Origin: Rugamonas brunnea
GTDB lineage: Bacteria; Pseudomonadota; Gammaproteobacteria; Burkholderiales; Burkholderiaceae_D
Direction of reading: 5' to 3'
NCBI RefSeq assembly: GCF_014042345.1
Contig: NZ_JACEZT010000008.1
Location: 124,001-188,000 of the forward strand
Length of the DNA: 64,000 nt
The position numbers and the translations under genes were made by a program. Of the stretch, positions 45,698 through 55,995 are shown one piece after another (position 1 is the first letter of the stretch; each line of letters opens with the position of its first letter). The notes under the pieces were generated by a model. That model was not told the origin of the DNA. It searched no databases and was given only the letters and a program-made list of their open reading frames with translations.

Positions 45698-46480
45698 TTA
45701 TGGCGTGACGGGGCCATCCCAGCGGTGCAGCAAGCGTTCCAGTTCGCCCGATTTTTCCAGCCGTGTCAGCGCGTGCTGCACGCGGGCGGCCGTGTCGTGG
45801 TCCACATGCTTGCCCAGCACCAGGTAGAGGCGGTTGCTGGACAATATCACCGGCAAGATCCTGACCTTGTAGGTCGCGCCGGACCGCTCGAGGAACGCTT
45901 GCAGGCCCGGGGTGCGGTGCAGGAACAGCCGGCCCCGTCCGGCGATCAGTTTTTGCAGGTTCATCGACGGGCTGGCTGAGCGCGCATCCACGTTCAGTCC
46001 ACCCACCCCTTGCAGGATCTGCACGCTGGCAAAACCACGGTTGGCCAGCACCACCGCGTCCGGCCCCAAGTTGCGCACATCGTCCCAGTTGTTGATGACG
46101 ATGGGATCGTCGGCGCGCGCCATCAGCATGTAGTTGATGGGGAACAGGGACGGCTCCAGGAAGACGAATTTGCCTTCACGGTCCGCCGTGCGTTGCACGC
46201 CGCAGGCCGCGTCCTGCTCGCCCCGCGCCAGCTCCGCGTACACGCGCACCAGCGGCATCCAGTGCTGGTCGCCGGTGAAGGTCAGGCCGGGTTCTGTTTT
46301 CTCGATGGCGCGCAGGATATCGACGCACAGGCCCACCACGGCGCCGCCTCGGGCGATGAACTTCGGTTCCGTGCCCTCCTGGGCCGCCACGCGCAGCGTC
46401 ACCGTGCCGGCGGTGGCGTCCGGCCAGGCGCCGCACAGCAGCGGCAGCAGCAAACACAGCAAGCGCAAGCATGTCGTCAT
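45698..46480 (-). CDS. Periplasmic solute-binding protein, family 3-like
   Basis: The 260-residue precursor has a signal peptide (LRLLCLLLPLLCGAWPDATA-G). The mature N-terminus TVTLRVAAQEGTEPKFIA and the GLCVDILRAIEKTEPGLTFTG block are typical of family 3 (amino-acid/polar solute) binding proteins. No ABC permease or ATPase lies nearby, so it may be an orphan receptor or a signalling partner. Upstream in-frame codons are Pro-rich and unlikely to be translated; the ATG at 46480 puts the signal peptide first. Confidence 0.82.
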   Translation of the reverse strand: MTTCLRLLCLLLPLLCGAWPDATAGTVTLRVAAQEGTEPKFIARGGAVVGLCVDILRAIEKTEPGLTFTGDQHWMPLVRVYAELARGEQDAACGVQRTADREGKFVFLEPSLFPINYMLMARADDPIVINNWDDVRNLGPDAVVLANRGFASVQILQGVGGLNVDARSASPSMNLQKLIAGRGRLFLHRTPGLQAFLERSGATYKVRILPVILSSNRLYLVLGKHVDHDTAARVQHALTRLEKSGELERLLHRWDGPVTP

Positions 46481-46772
46481 GGCGGCCGGGTCCGAGAGAG
46501 GGGCGGGCGGTAGGGGCGGCTGCCGCACCGTCTGCGGGCCAGTGTACTCCCAAAGCGGGCTGATGGGTTCCGCGTCGATACGTGACGCTTCGGTAATGAG
46601 TTAATTAAATATAAATTGCGAAAATATAAGTATTTTTCAAACAGCAATGTTATATTTGTGTCCACACATCGCACGCCGTCCGGGATGCACTCAGGTGGTG
46701 ATGGCGTGCTGGTGGAACACGACAGGGATGCACTTTTCAACCAATAAATCGACTAACAGAGGTCATACAGTG
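46481..46772. other. A/T-rich divergent control region
   Basis: These 292 bases separate two divergent genes. The part from about 46595 to 46665 is much more A/T-rich than its surroundings (TTAATTAAATATAAATTGCG and onward) and probably carries the promoter of the serine protease; several TATAAT-like words compete and I cannot choose one. Confidence 0.45.
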
Positions 46773-47870
46773 ATGCAGTCCAAAACCTTGCAACTGGCCG
46801 GTGCGCTGGCCGCGGCGTTGTTCGCCACGGGCGCGCAGGCCAATAATGCCGCTTTCCTCAAACCGCTGACGGGCAACACGTCGTCGCCGGCCGACTGGCG
46901 TTTCCTGCCGGGCCAGAGTTTCAACGGCGTCGTGGGCGCGCTCGACGGCGTGGCCCGCCTGAGCTTCAGCAATGCCGAAGGCAACTGGGCGTGTTCCGGT
47001 TCGCTGCTGGCCGGTGGCCAGTACGTGTTGACGGCGGCCCATTGCGCCGACGATTTCACGAAGATGAAAGTCGACTTCGGCTGGGCCGACGGCAAGGCGC
47101 GCGAGTCGCGCACGGTGGCCGTGGCCGATGCGTTCGTCCACCCGCAGTGGCATGGCGCCAACAATTCGCTGGATGCGGGCTCCGACGTCGCGCTGCTGAA
47201 ACTGAGCAGCGCCGTCACCGATATCAAAGGCTATCACCTGAGCACGACCAATGACGTCGGCAAGGATTACCTGATGGCGGGCTACGGCACCACCACCGTG
47301 GCCAGTTCCGACCAGGACCCGGACTGGGGCGACCATGCCTACGGACACTATGGCTACAACACCTTCGACGTCGACAGCAACACCTTCAACAAGGTGGGCA
47401 ACCAGTACACGGGCTGGGGCTATGATCCCAACTACTACAAGCCCGGCACCACCTACATGAGCGACTACGATGACGGTACGGCCAGCAAGAACACGCTGGG
47501 CCGCATCGCCGACGTGACGGGCCACCAGTGGAGCAGCGGCCTGGGCCACGGCGTCAACGAGGCGCTGATCGCCGGCGGTGATTCGGGCGGCGGCGACTTC
47601 GTGTGGAATGGCAAGGAATGGCTGCTGTCGGGCGTGCACTCGTGGGGCTGGCAGGGCAGCAGCGCCTGCTCGTTCTTCGACTTGCTCCATTGCGATTCGA
47701 GCGACCAGAACTCGTCGAGCTTCGGCGACCTGTCCGGTTCCACGGCCACCTATTCGCACATCGGCTGGATCAACCAGGTGACGGCCGTGCCGGAGCCGGA
47801 AACCTACGCCATGATGCTGGCCGGTTTGCTGGTGACGGGCGCTGTGGCGCGCCGCCGCCGGCAGGGATAA
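46773..47870 (+). CDS. Secreted trypsin-like serine protease with PEP-CTERM anchor
   Basis: The 365-residue precursor has a signal peptide (about 24 residues, GAQA-NN) and a chymotrypsin-fold domain with all three catalytic residues: H near 90 (VLTAAHCAD), D near 137 (SDVALLKL) and S near 270 (GGDSGGGDF). A C-terminal PEP-CTERM sorting signal follows (VPEPETYAMMLAGLLVTG, then RRRRQ), used for export and release by an exosortase system in exopolysaccharide-producing bacteria. Between D137 and S270 is an unusual insertion rich in Tyr, Asp, Gly and Asn. A GTG one codon earlier (46770) has slightly better spacing to AGAGG. Confidence 0.9.
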   Translation: MQSKTLQLAGALAAALFATGAQANNAAFLKPLTGNTSSPADWRFLPGQSFNGVVGALDGVARLSFSNAEGNWACSGSLLAGGQYVLTAAHCADDFTKMKVDFGWADGKARESRTVAVADAFVHPQWHGANNSLDAGSDVALLKLSSAVTDIKGYHLSTTNDVGKDYLMAGYGTTTVASSDQDPDWGDHAYGHYGYNTFDVDSNTFNKVGNQYTGWGYDPNYYKPGTTYMSDYDDGTASKNTLGRIADVTGHQWSSGLGHGVNEALIAGGDSGGGDFVWNGKEWLLSGVHSWGWQGSSACSFFDLLHCDSSDQNSSSFGDLSGSTATYSHIGWINQVTAVPEPETYAMMLAGLLVTGAVARRRRQG

Positions 47871-47902
47871 ACGCGGGCGGCACACGCTGCCGCTCCACAA
47901 TG

Positions 47903-47933
47903 AAAAGCCAACCGTTCGCGGTTGGCTTTTTTT
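47903..47933 (+). terminator. Terminator of the serine protease gene
   Basis: AAGCCAACC and GGTTGGCTT pair around GTTCGC, followed by seven T. Confidence 0.88.
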
Positions 47934-47959
47934 GCCGGAAATGATGCGGAAAAACGGTG

Positions 47960-48000
47960 CGTAAAAACAAAAAAGCCCACGAACCGAAATTCGTGGGCTT
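47960..48000 (-). terminator. Terminator of tRNA-Lys
   Basis: AAGCCCACGAA (47973-47983) and TTCGTGGGCTT (47990-48000) form a perfect 11-base-pair stem; on the minus strand a T-rich tract (TTTTTTGTTTTT) follows. Confidence 0.88.
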
Positions 48001-48014
48001 CTCTGACACATTCG

Positions 48015-48090
48015 TGGTAGGCCGTGCGGGATTCGAACCTGCGACCAACGGATTAAAAGTCCGCTGCTCTACCAGCTGAGCTAACGACCC
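48015..48090 (-). tRNA. tRNA-Lys (anticodon UUU)
   Basis: The 76 bases fold as a cloverleaf: acceptor stem GGGTCGT with its partner ACGGCCT, D arm GCTCAGCTGGTAGAGC, anticodon loop CTTTTAA giving UUU, T arm GCAGGTTCGAATCCCGC, and an encoded CCA end. It stands alone with its own promoter and terminator. The UUU anticodon reads AAA and AAG. Confidence 0.97.
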
Positions 48091-48102
48091 GAAAGAGGCC
48101 GT

Positions 48103-48131
48103 ATTATATACAGCCGGCAGGAAACTGCAAA
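48103..48131 (-). promoter_or_regulatory. Promoter of tRNA-Lys
   Basis: On the minus strand TTTGCA (48131-48126), 17 bases, TATAAT (48108-48103), ending 12 bases before the mature tRNA 5' end. A G/C-rich stretch resembling a discriminator (CGGCC) follows the -10. Confidence 0.75.
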
Positions 48132-48183
48132 GGGTTTTCTTCAATCAAACAATTCGCTGGCCATCCCCTGCGCTTAGCCAAGC

Positions 48184-50025
<1,842 letters not shown>

Positions 50026-50055
50026 AAAGACGCGGCACGCCGCGCGGGATGCGGT

Positions 50056-50835
50056 TTACTTGGCGGCCGCCAGGCCCTTGACCCAGGACTTGGCCGGCAG
50101 CTTGGTGGCGGCCACGATCTCCGCGGCGCGCTCGGCCAGCGCCGCGAGGTCGATGGGACGGGCGCGCCTGAAGGCGATCGCGACCACGTTACCATCATGC
50201 ACCTGCGGCAGGCAAACCACTTGCTCAAAGGCGAACTTCATCGCCTTCAGGTTGCGCGCGTAGCTGGGATGGTCGCCAAACAGGTTGACGGTCATGATGC
50301 CGTCGTCGTTGAGGCAGGCGCAGCAGGCCTGGTAGAACTCGGCCGTGTCGAGCACCGGGCCTTTGGCCGTGGCGTCGTACAAGTCCACCTGCAGCACGTC
50401 CAGCGTGCCGTGGCGCTGTTCATCGTGCACGAAGTCGAGCGCGTCCATTTCCAGCACGGCCAGCCGCGCATCGTTGGGCGGCAGCTTGAACATGGAGGCG
50501 CAGATCGCGATCACGGCGGGGTTCAGTTCCACCGCCGTCACCTGCGCGTCCGGAAACTGTTTGTAACAATATTTAGTGAGCGCACCCGTGCCCAGGCCCA
50601 GTTGGGCGATGGCGCGCGGCTGCGGCAGCCACAACATCCAGCTCATCATCTGCTGCGCGTATTCGAGTTCCGGCCAGTCCGGCTTGCGGATGCGCATGGC
50701 GCCCTGCACCCATTCCGTGCCGAAGTGCAGGTAGCGCACGCCATCCTGCTCCGACAGGGTGACGGGCGCGTATTTGACCTTGCGGGCCGGACGGGAGGAT
50801 TCTTCTTTTTCGATGGATTTTCGTTTGATCAGCAT
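50056..50835 (-). CDS. Spermidine-synthase-like methyltransferase-fold protein
   Basis: The 259-residue protein has a Rossmann-like fold of the polyamine synthase type: WPELEYAQQMMSWMLWLP, the nucleotide loop IAQLGLGTGALTKYCY near residue 80, the acidic strand end VTAVELNPAVI and the active-site-like block LDVLQVDLYDATAKGP. Canonical spermidine synthases have a GGGDGG loop, replaced here by GLGTGA, so polyamine synthesis is not assured; many such proteins are annotated as spermidine-synthase-like only. It lies downstream of a terminator and 30 bases upstream of the ATPase gene on the same strand. Confidence 0.8.
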   Translation of the reverse strand: MLIKRKSIEKEESSRPARKVKYAPVTLSEQDGVRYLHFGTEWVQGAMRIRKPDWPELEYAQQMMSWMLWLPQPRAIAQLGLGTGALTKYCYKQFPDAQVTAVELNPAVIAICASMFKLPPNDARLAVLEMDALDFVHDEQRHGTLDVLQVDLYDATAKGPVLDTAEFYQACCACLNDDGIMTVNLFGDHPSYARNLKAMKFAFEQVVCLPQVHDGNVVAIAFRRARPIDLAALAERAAEIVAATKLPAKSWVKGLAAAK

Positions 50836-50938
50836 GGGGCGGGTGTGGCGGGAAGTGAACAGCCATTATCCCGCGAGGACTTACCGCAAGGCAAGCGGTG
50901 CGCGCCGGGACGGGCGGGTGTGGCCACCGCCAAAATAA

Positions 50939-50966
50939 CACTGCCGGCCACGACGGGCCGGCAGTG
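50939..50966 (-). terminator. Terminator of the glycine-zipper gene
   Basis: CACTGCCGGCC (50939-50949) and GGCCGGCAGTG (50956-50966) are perfect 11-base arms; on the minus strand TTATTTT follows. Confidence 0.75.
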
Positions 50967-50986
50967 CGGGGCGGAGCGGGAGCGGA

Positions 50987-51499
50987 TCAGCGCTGGGCCG
51001 GCTCCAGGTTCACGTGCAGGCGCACGCGCTCGCCCGGGTCGTACGACATCTGGCTGGTGTAGGTGTGGCCGCGGTAGTCGTAGGTCACTTCATAGCCGCT
51101 GGTGCGCGATTCCCAGTGGTCCACCGTGCGGCACTGCTTGACGGCCTGTTCCGCCACGCCGCCCTGGGGCTGGTTGGCGTTATCAATGCGGTCGCCCGTG
51201 ACGGCGCCGGCGATGGCGCCGGCCGCCGTGGCCACCGAGCGGCCCGTGCCGCCGCCCACCTGGTTACCGGCCAGGCCGCCGATCAGGCCGCCGATGATGG
51301 CGCCGCCCACGCTGCGCTGGGGCGCCGGCTGCTGGACTTGCACGTATTCCGTGCGGCATTCCTGGCGCGGACGGTTGATTTGTTCCACTTGCGGCGTGAC
51401 GCGCACGACACGGCCGAAATCTTCAAAATCGGCGGCCTGGGCGAATGGCAGGGCGCCAAGGCAAAGGGCCGATGCGATCAGTTTGGATTGCAGTTTCAT
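50987..51499 (-). CDS. Glycine-zipper 2TM outer-envelope protein
   Basis: The 170-residue precursor has a signal peptide of about 22 residues (PFAQA-AD). A glycine-zipper membrane hairpin lies near residues 63-105 (GGAIIGGLIGGLAGNQVGGG and AAGAIAGAVTGD), with a C-terminal domain containing HWESRTSGYEVTYDYRGHTY. The family (SlyB/OmpA-like 2TM proteins) occurs in the cell envelope and is often induced by stress. GAGG precedes the ATG at 51499; the longer frame upstream is unlikely. Confidence 0.88.
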   Translation of the reverse strand: MKLQSKLIASALCLGALPFAQAADFEDFGRVVRVTPQVEQINRPRQECRTEYVQVQQPAPQRSVGGAIIGGLIGGLAGNQVGGGTGRSVATAAGAIAGAVTGDRIDNANQPQGGVAEQAVKQCRTVDHWESRTSGYEVTYDYRGHTYTSQMSYDPGERVRLHVNLEPAQR

Positions 51500-51942
51500 T
51501 GTTATACCTCGGGTCTGTTTTGGATAAGGAATATCGGCGCTTTGCGTATTGTCCGATATTGCATGGATGTATGGTAATCCCAGTGTAACTGGCCCACTCG
51601 CGCTTATGGCAACAATTTGTAACAGCAACAACTGTTGCGATCCTGGAGTAAAAACGGGGCCCTTAGTAGGGGAATCTTGCTGAAAACATCTATAAAATGG
51701 CTTAAAAATGTTCTGCTTTTAACAAAACTTGCGTTAGGCATCACATTCGTGTTGATTCACGAGGAACAACACGTTACCCTAATATGTGTATGGGAATAGA
51801 TTGACGGATAGAAACGTGGATCTCTCCTGGTAAGCGCATTGACCCGTTTACCGCGAGCTGTGTAACGGTATTTATGACCGGATATAACAATATGCACGAG
51901 AACATGAACGCACCCTACATACCAGGTCGACTTGAGGGAAAA
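51500..51942. other. Intergenic region between divergent envelope-protein and barstar-like genes
   Basis: These 443 bases hold no convincing gene. Two inverted repeats stand out: GCAACA/TGTTGC around 51608-51637 and GTGTTG (51749-51754)/CAACAC (51767-51772). The segment 51650-51800 is A/T-rich relative to coding DNA and probably contains promoters for both directions; I cannot assign -35/-10 pairs with confidence. Confidence 0.45.
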
Positions 51943-52341
51943 ATGAGTTTGTTAATGACCGTGCCGCCCAACCTCGTTCAGTCCATCCGCGCCTTCCGCG
52001 TGTTGGAACTGCAGGACGAGGCCGTCCGTCTCGGGCAGCATTTTTTGTACGCACACTGCCTGGCCGGCCAGACCAAGCAACAGGTTTGCGGCATTATTGC
52101 AGAATCGTTCCAGTTTCCTAAGGGCGTGGGCAAGAATTTCGACGGCCTGCGCGAAACGCTGACCGAGACCATGCACAAGGCCGGTCCGCAGACGGGCTTC
52201 CTGGTGGTGCTCGAACAATTGCCCAACACGCAAAAGTTCGACAAGGAAGCGCGTGAAACCTTGCTGGACGTGTTCCGCGATGCGGCCGACTACTGGGCCG
52301 AGAAGAAAGTGCCATTCCGGGTCTTCTACTCGTTCGAGTAA
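51943..52341 (+). CDS. Barstar-family protein
   Basis: The protein has 132 residues from the ATG at 51943, which has GAGGGA just upstream; in-frame ATGs at 51874, 51892 and 51904 have weaker ribosome sites. The barstar core is clear: an N-terminal strand-helix, then FQFPKGVGKNFDGLRETLTE (the barnase-binding loop and helix with the conserved Asn-Phe/Trp-Asp), LVVLEQLPN and VFRDAADYWAEKKVPFRVFY. Barstar inhibits the ribonuclease barnase inside the cell. No barnase-like gene lies beside it, so it may be a solitary immunity protein or have another target. Confidence 0.82.
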   Translation: MSLLMTVPPNLVQSIRAFRVLELQDEAVRLGQHFLYAHCLAGQTKQQVCGIIAESFQFPKGVGKNFDGLRETLTETMHKAGPQTGFLVVLEQLPNTQKFDKEARETLLDVFRDAADYWAEKKVPFRVFYSFE

Positions 52342-52430
52342 GCCCGCCATTCCCCGGTTTGCATGACCGGGTGAGCCTCCTTGAGCCGTGCTGCGCCGCA
52401 GCATCGGAACCCCCGTCGCCCGCCATTTTC

Positions 52431-52459
52431 TTGGTTCACCCCGCGCGAGCAGGTACAAT
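52431..52459 (+). promoter_or_regulatory. Promoter of purN placed to give a leaderless transcript
   Basis: TTGGTT (52431-52436), 17 bases, TACAAT (52454-52459). The expected start of transcription, seven or eight bases further, coincides with the purN ATG at 52467. Confidence 0.55.
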
Positions 52460-52466
52460 GCCGGCT

Positions 52467-53087
52467 ATGAAAAACATCGTCATCCTTATTTCTGGCCGCG
52501 GCAGCAACATGGAAGCCGTGGTGCGCGCGGCCCGCGACCAGCAATGGCCGGCCCGGATCGCCGCCGTCATCAGCAACCGCGCCGACGCGGCCGGCCTCGC
52601 GTTCGCGGCCAGCCACGGCATCGCCACGGCCGTGGTGCCCAATAAAGACTACGCCACCCGCGCCGAGTTCGACGCGGCCCTGCGCACCGTGATCGACGGC
52701 TACGCGCCCGACCTGGTGGTGCTGGCCGGCTTCATGCGCATCCTCACGCCCGAGTTCGTCGACCACTACGCGGGACGCATGCTCAACATCCATCCTTCGC
52801 TGCTGCCAGCCTTCCCCGGCTTGGCCACGCACGCGCAGGCGCTGGCGGCCGGCGTGCCCGAGCATGGCGCGACCGTGCATTTCGTGACCGCCGAACTCGA
52901 TCACGGCCCCATGGTGGCGCAGGCCGCCGTGCCGGTGCTGCCCGACGACACGGTCGACACCTTGTCGGCCCGCGTGCTGAAACAGGAACACGAGCTGTAC
53001 CCACGGGCGATACGCTGGTTCGTCGAAGACCGGCTCACGATCGAAGCAGGCAAGGTCGTGGTCGACGACAGCCCACGTAGCGCATAA
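52467..53087 (+). CDS. purN: Phosphoribosylglycinamide formyltransferase
   Basis: The 206-residue cytoplasmic enzyme adds the formyl group of 10-formyl-tetrahydrofolate to GAR in purine synthesis. Signatures: MKNIVILISGRGSNMEA at the N-terminus, VVLAGFMRILTPEFVDHYAG and the catalytic Asn-His block MLNIHPSLLPAFPGLATHAQ with Asp in VTAELDHGP. An ATG three codons upstream (52458) lies in the -10 element. The 10-formyl donor comes from FolD (15.5-16.3 kb). Confidence 0.95.
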   Translation: MKNIVILISGRGSNMEAVVRAARDQQWPARIAAVISNRADAAGLAFAASHGIATAVVPNKDYATRAEFDAALRTVIDGYAPDLVVLAGFMRILTPEFVDHYAGRMLNIHPSLLPAFPGLATHAQALAAGVPEHGATVHFVTAELDHGPMVAQAAVPVLPDDTVDTLSARVLKQEHELYPRAIRWFVEDRLTIEAGKVVVDDSPRSA

Positions 53088-53129
53088 CACGTACTGAATA
53101 ACCGTACAGAATTACAACCAAGGAATTCC

Positions 53130-54446
53130 ATGAGATTGCCACCAGCGATACTCGCCAATGCTGAAGAAGTGTTGCGCGAGATTTTGCGCTTTACCGCGCC
53201 GGCCGACACCACCCTGTCGCGCTACTTCAAGGACCACCCGCGCCTGGGCGGCCGCGAGCGCGGCGCCATCGCCGAATGCGTGTACAACGTGCTGCGCAAC
53301 AAGTCGTTCTTCACTGATTTCTCCGAAGCGGGCGGCGGCCCCACCATGCGCCGCCTGACGCTGCTGGGCATGGCCGACGCCGTCGGCATCGCTTCGATGG
53401 GCGGCCTGTCCGAGGACGAAGTGCAGTGGCTGGAGCGCGTGACCCAGATCGACCGCAAGCTGATGCACAAGTCCATGCGTTCCAACATGCCCAAGTGGCT
53501 GTTCGACAAGCTGGTCGAGCAGTGCGGCGAGGATGAAACCCTGCAACTGGCCGACGCCATGAACACGCCGGCCCCGCTGGACTTGCGCGTCAACTCGCTC
53601 AAGGCCAACCGCGACGACGTGATGGCCGAGCTGGCCCAGGCGCCGATCCGCAGCACGCCCACGCCATACGCGCCGCTGGGCCTGCGCATCCTGCAAAAGC
53701 CGGCCCTGCAAAACCTGCCGCTGTTCAAGAGCGGCGCCATCGAAGTGCAGGACGAGGGCAGCCAGATCCTGTCGCAGATCGTTGGCGCCAAGCGCGGCGA
53801 GATGGTGGTGGACTTCTGCGCCGGCGCCGGCGGCAAGACGCTGGCGCTGGGCGCCATCATGCGCAACACCGGCCGCCTGTACGCGTTCGACGTGTCGGAG
53901 AAGCGCCTCGCCAAGCTCAAGCCGCGCATGGCCCGCAGCGGCCTGTCGAACGTGCACCCGGTGCAGATCGCGCACGAGCGCGACGCCAAGATCAAGCGCC
54001 TGGCCGGCAAGATCGACCGCGTGCTGGTGGACGCGCCATGCTCGGGCCTGGGCACGCTGCGCCGCAATCCTGACGTCAAGTGGCGCCAGCAGCCGGGCGC
54101 CATCGCCGAATTGCAGGTCAAACAGGCGTCGATCCTGGACGGCGCCGCGCGCCTGGTCAAGGGCGGTGGCCGCCTCGTGTACGCCACCTGCAGTTTCCTC
54201 AATGAAGAGAACGACGTCATCGCCGAACAGTTCCTGGCCAACCACCCGGACTTCGAACTGGTGCCGATGAGCAAAGTGTTGGCCGAGCAGAAGATTCCGC
54301 TGGAAATGGGCGACTACCTGAAGCTGCTGCCGCACAAGCACCAGACGGACGGCTTCTTCGCCGCCGTGTTCGAGCGCAAGCCGATGGCCAAGGTCGCCAA
54401 GCCGGCCGCCGCGCCGGCGGATGAGGCGGCGGACGACGCCGAGTAA
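53130..54446 (+). CDS. RsmB/NOP-family RNA cytosine-C5 methyltransferase
   Basis: The 438-residue protein has an N-terminal helical RNA-binding domain (NusB-like, residues about 1-140). The SAM-dependent methyltransferase domain has VVDFCAGAGGKTLALGA, the motif IV cysteine in DAPCSGLGTLRRNPD and the motif VI cysteine in VYATCSFLNEEN, both needed by RNA m5C enzymes. An acidic Ala-rich tail ends the protein. It resembles RsmB, which modifies 16S rRNA at C967, but this shorter form could have another RNA target. It follows purN by 42 bases. Confidence 0.9.
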   Translation: MRLPPAILANAEEVLREILRFTAPADTTLSRYFKDHPRLGGRERGAIAECVYNVLRNKSFFTDFSEAGGGPTMRRLTLLGMADAVGIASMGGLSEDEVQWLERVTQIDRKLMHKSMRSNMPKWLFDKLVEQCGEDETLQLADAMNTPAPLDLRVNSLKANRDDVMAELAQAPIRSTPTPYAPLGLRILQKPALQNLPLFKSGAIEVQDEGSQILSQIVGAKRGEMVVDFCAGAGGKTLALGAIMRNTGRLYAFDVSEKRLAKLKPRMARSGLSNVHPVQIAHERDAKIKRLAGKIDRVLVDAPCSGLGTLRRNPDVKWRQQPGAIAELQVKQASILDGAARLVKGGGRLVYATCSFLNEENDVIAEQFLANHPDFELVPMSKVLAEQKIPLEMGDYLKLLPHKHQTDGFFAAVFERKPMAKVAKPAAAPADEAADDAE

Positions 54447-54453
54447 TCCAGAC

Positions 54454-54479
54454 AGGCCGGGTTCTTCCCGGCCTTTTTT
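54454..54479 (+). terminator. Terminator after the RsmB-family gene
   Basis: AGGCCGGG and CCCGGCCT pair around a five-base loop (54454-54474) and are followed by TTTTT. Confidence 0.85.
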
Positions 54480-54553
54480 CTGCCTGCCGCGTGTGGCGGA
54501 AAACTTGGCGTTTACGCTAATCTGTGTCCCATCCATTTCCATATCGATCCGCA

Positions 54554-55870
54554 ATGAACCAATTACCGCTCGCCAACCTGATCGCCGGCCTGACTGACGA
54601 CCTCACCGATCCCAGCCTGCTGTGGCAACTGAGCGCCATCGGCCTGTCCGTGGCGCTGGGCTGGGGGCTGGCCGCGCTGCTGCGGCGCCGCTTCGGGCGC
54701 AGCAGCCAGGCCGGGGTGATGCAATTCGGCGTCGAGAGCTTTGGCCGCGTGCTGGGTCCGCTGCTGACCATTTGCCTGCTGGGCGTGTCGCGCGCGGTGC
54801 TGTCGCGCGCGCACCATGTGAACCTGCTCAAGATGGGCATGGCCATCTTTGGCGCGCTGGTGGTGATCCGCTTCACCTTCTTCGTGCTGCGCCGCGTGTT
54901 CGCGCGCCGCGGGCAGGTGGGCGCGGCCATGCTGATGTTCGAGAAGGTGTTCCAGCTGCTGGTGTGGCTGGCGTTCGTGCTCTACATCACCGGCCTGTGG
55001 GTCGATATCTTCGATTTCCTCGACGACACCGTGCTGCCGCTCGGTAAGCACAAGGTGTCCATCCTGGCCATCCTGCAAGCGGCCGTGTCCGTGCTGTTGC
55101 TGCAAATGCTGGCGCTGTGGGCCGGCGCTGCGCTGGAGGAGCGCCTGATGCATGTGCCGGGCCTGCATACCAATCTGCGCGTGGTGCTGTCGCGCACGGG
55201 CCGCGCCATCCTGATCGTGGTGGCCATCCTGGTGAGCTTATCGCTGGTGGGCATTGACCTGACGGTGTTGTCCGTGTTCAGCGGCGCGCTGGGCGTGGGC
55301 CTGGGCCTGGGCTTGCAGAAGATCGCCAGCAACTACGTGTCCGGCTTCGTGATCCTGCTGGACCGCAGCCTGACCATCGGCGACATGATCACGGTCGACA
55401 AATACAGTGGCCGCGTGACCCAGATCAACACCCGCTACACGGTGCTGCAAGGACTGGACGGGGTGGAGTCGATCGTGCCGAATGAAATGCTGGTGTCGGG
55501 CGCGGTGCAGAATTCGTCCTTGTCCAACAGCATGCTGTGGCTGTCGACCAAGGTCTCGGTGGCCTACGATTCGGACCTCGAACGCGTGCTGCAGTTGCTG
55601 GAGCAGGCCGCCGCCACGGTGGCCCGGGTCTCGAAGGAGAAACTGCCATCGGCCCAGCTGCTCAGTTTTGGTGCCGACGGCCTCGACCTGCAACTGGGGT
55701 TCTGGATCCACGACCCCGAGAACGGCAAGGGCGGCGTGACCTCCGATGTCAATCGGGCAATCTGGAAGGCCTTGAAAGAGAACAATATCAGCGTGCCATT
55801 CCCGCAACGGGAAATGCGTATCCTCGGCGACAAGCCGCTGCCGGAATCCGTTGCCCTGCCTAAAAAATAG
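54554..55870 (+). CDS. MscS-family mechanosensitive channel
   Basis: The 438-residue inner membrane protein has about six membrane helices; the last (near residues 225-265) is the pore-lining helix with the Gly/Ala pattern FSGALGVGLGLGLQKIASNY. The MscS beta domain follows (SLTIGDMITVDKYSGRVTQI and NEMLVSGAVQNSS) and then the alpha/beta cage. Such channels open on osmotic down-shock to release solutes. A GTG at 54524 would add ten residues; the ATG at 54554 is preferred. Confidence 0.92.
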   Translation: MNQLPLANLIAGLTDDLTDPSLLWQLSAIGLSVALGWGLAALLRRRFGRSSQAGVMQFGVESFGRVLGPLLTICLLGVSRAVLSRAHHVNLLKMGMAIFGALVVIRFTFFVLRRVFARRGQVGAAMLMFEKVFQLLVWLAFVLYITGLWVDIFDFLDDTVLPLGKHKVSILAILQAAVSVLLLQMLALWAGAALEERLMHVPGLHTNLRVVLSRTGRAILIVVAILVSLSLVGIDLTVLSVFSGALGVGLGLGLQKIASNYVSGFVILLDRSLTIGDMITVDKYSGRVTQINTRYTVLQGLDGVESIVPNEMLVSGAVQNSSLSNSMLWLSTKVSVAYDSDLERVLQLLEQAAATVARVSKEKLPSAQLLSFGADGLDLQLGFWIHDPENGKGGVTSDVNRAIWKALKENNISVPFPQREMRILGDKPLPESVALPKK

Positions 55871-55995
55871 TCAGTTTTAGGGCAATGCTTCCGCAAAACA
55901 CCAGCGTTTCATCGTACAATGGTGACTAAAATCAAGAATATCGGCTCTCCCGTGCGCGGGGGCGACCGGATCGCGATCCCCACTTTGGAGCAGGA

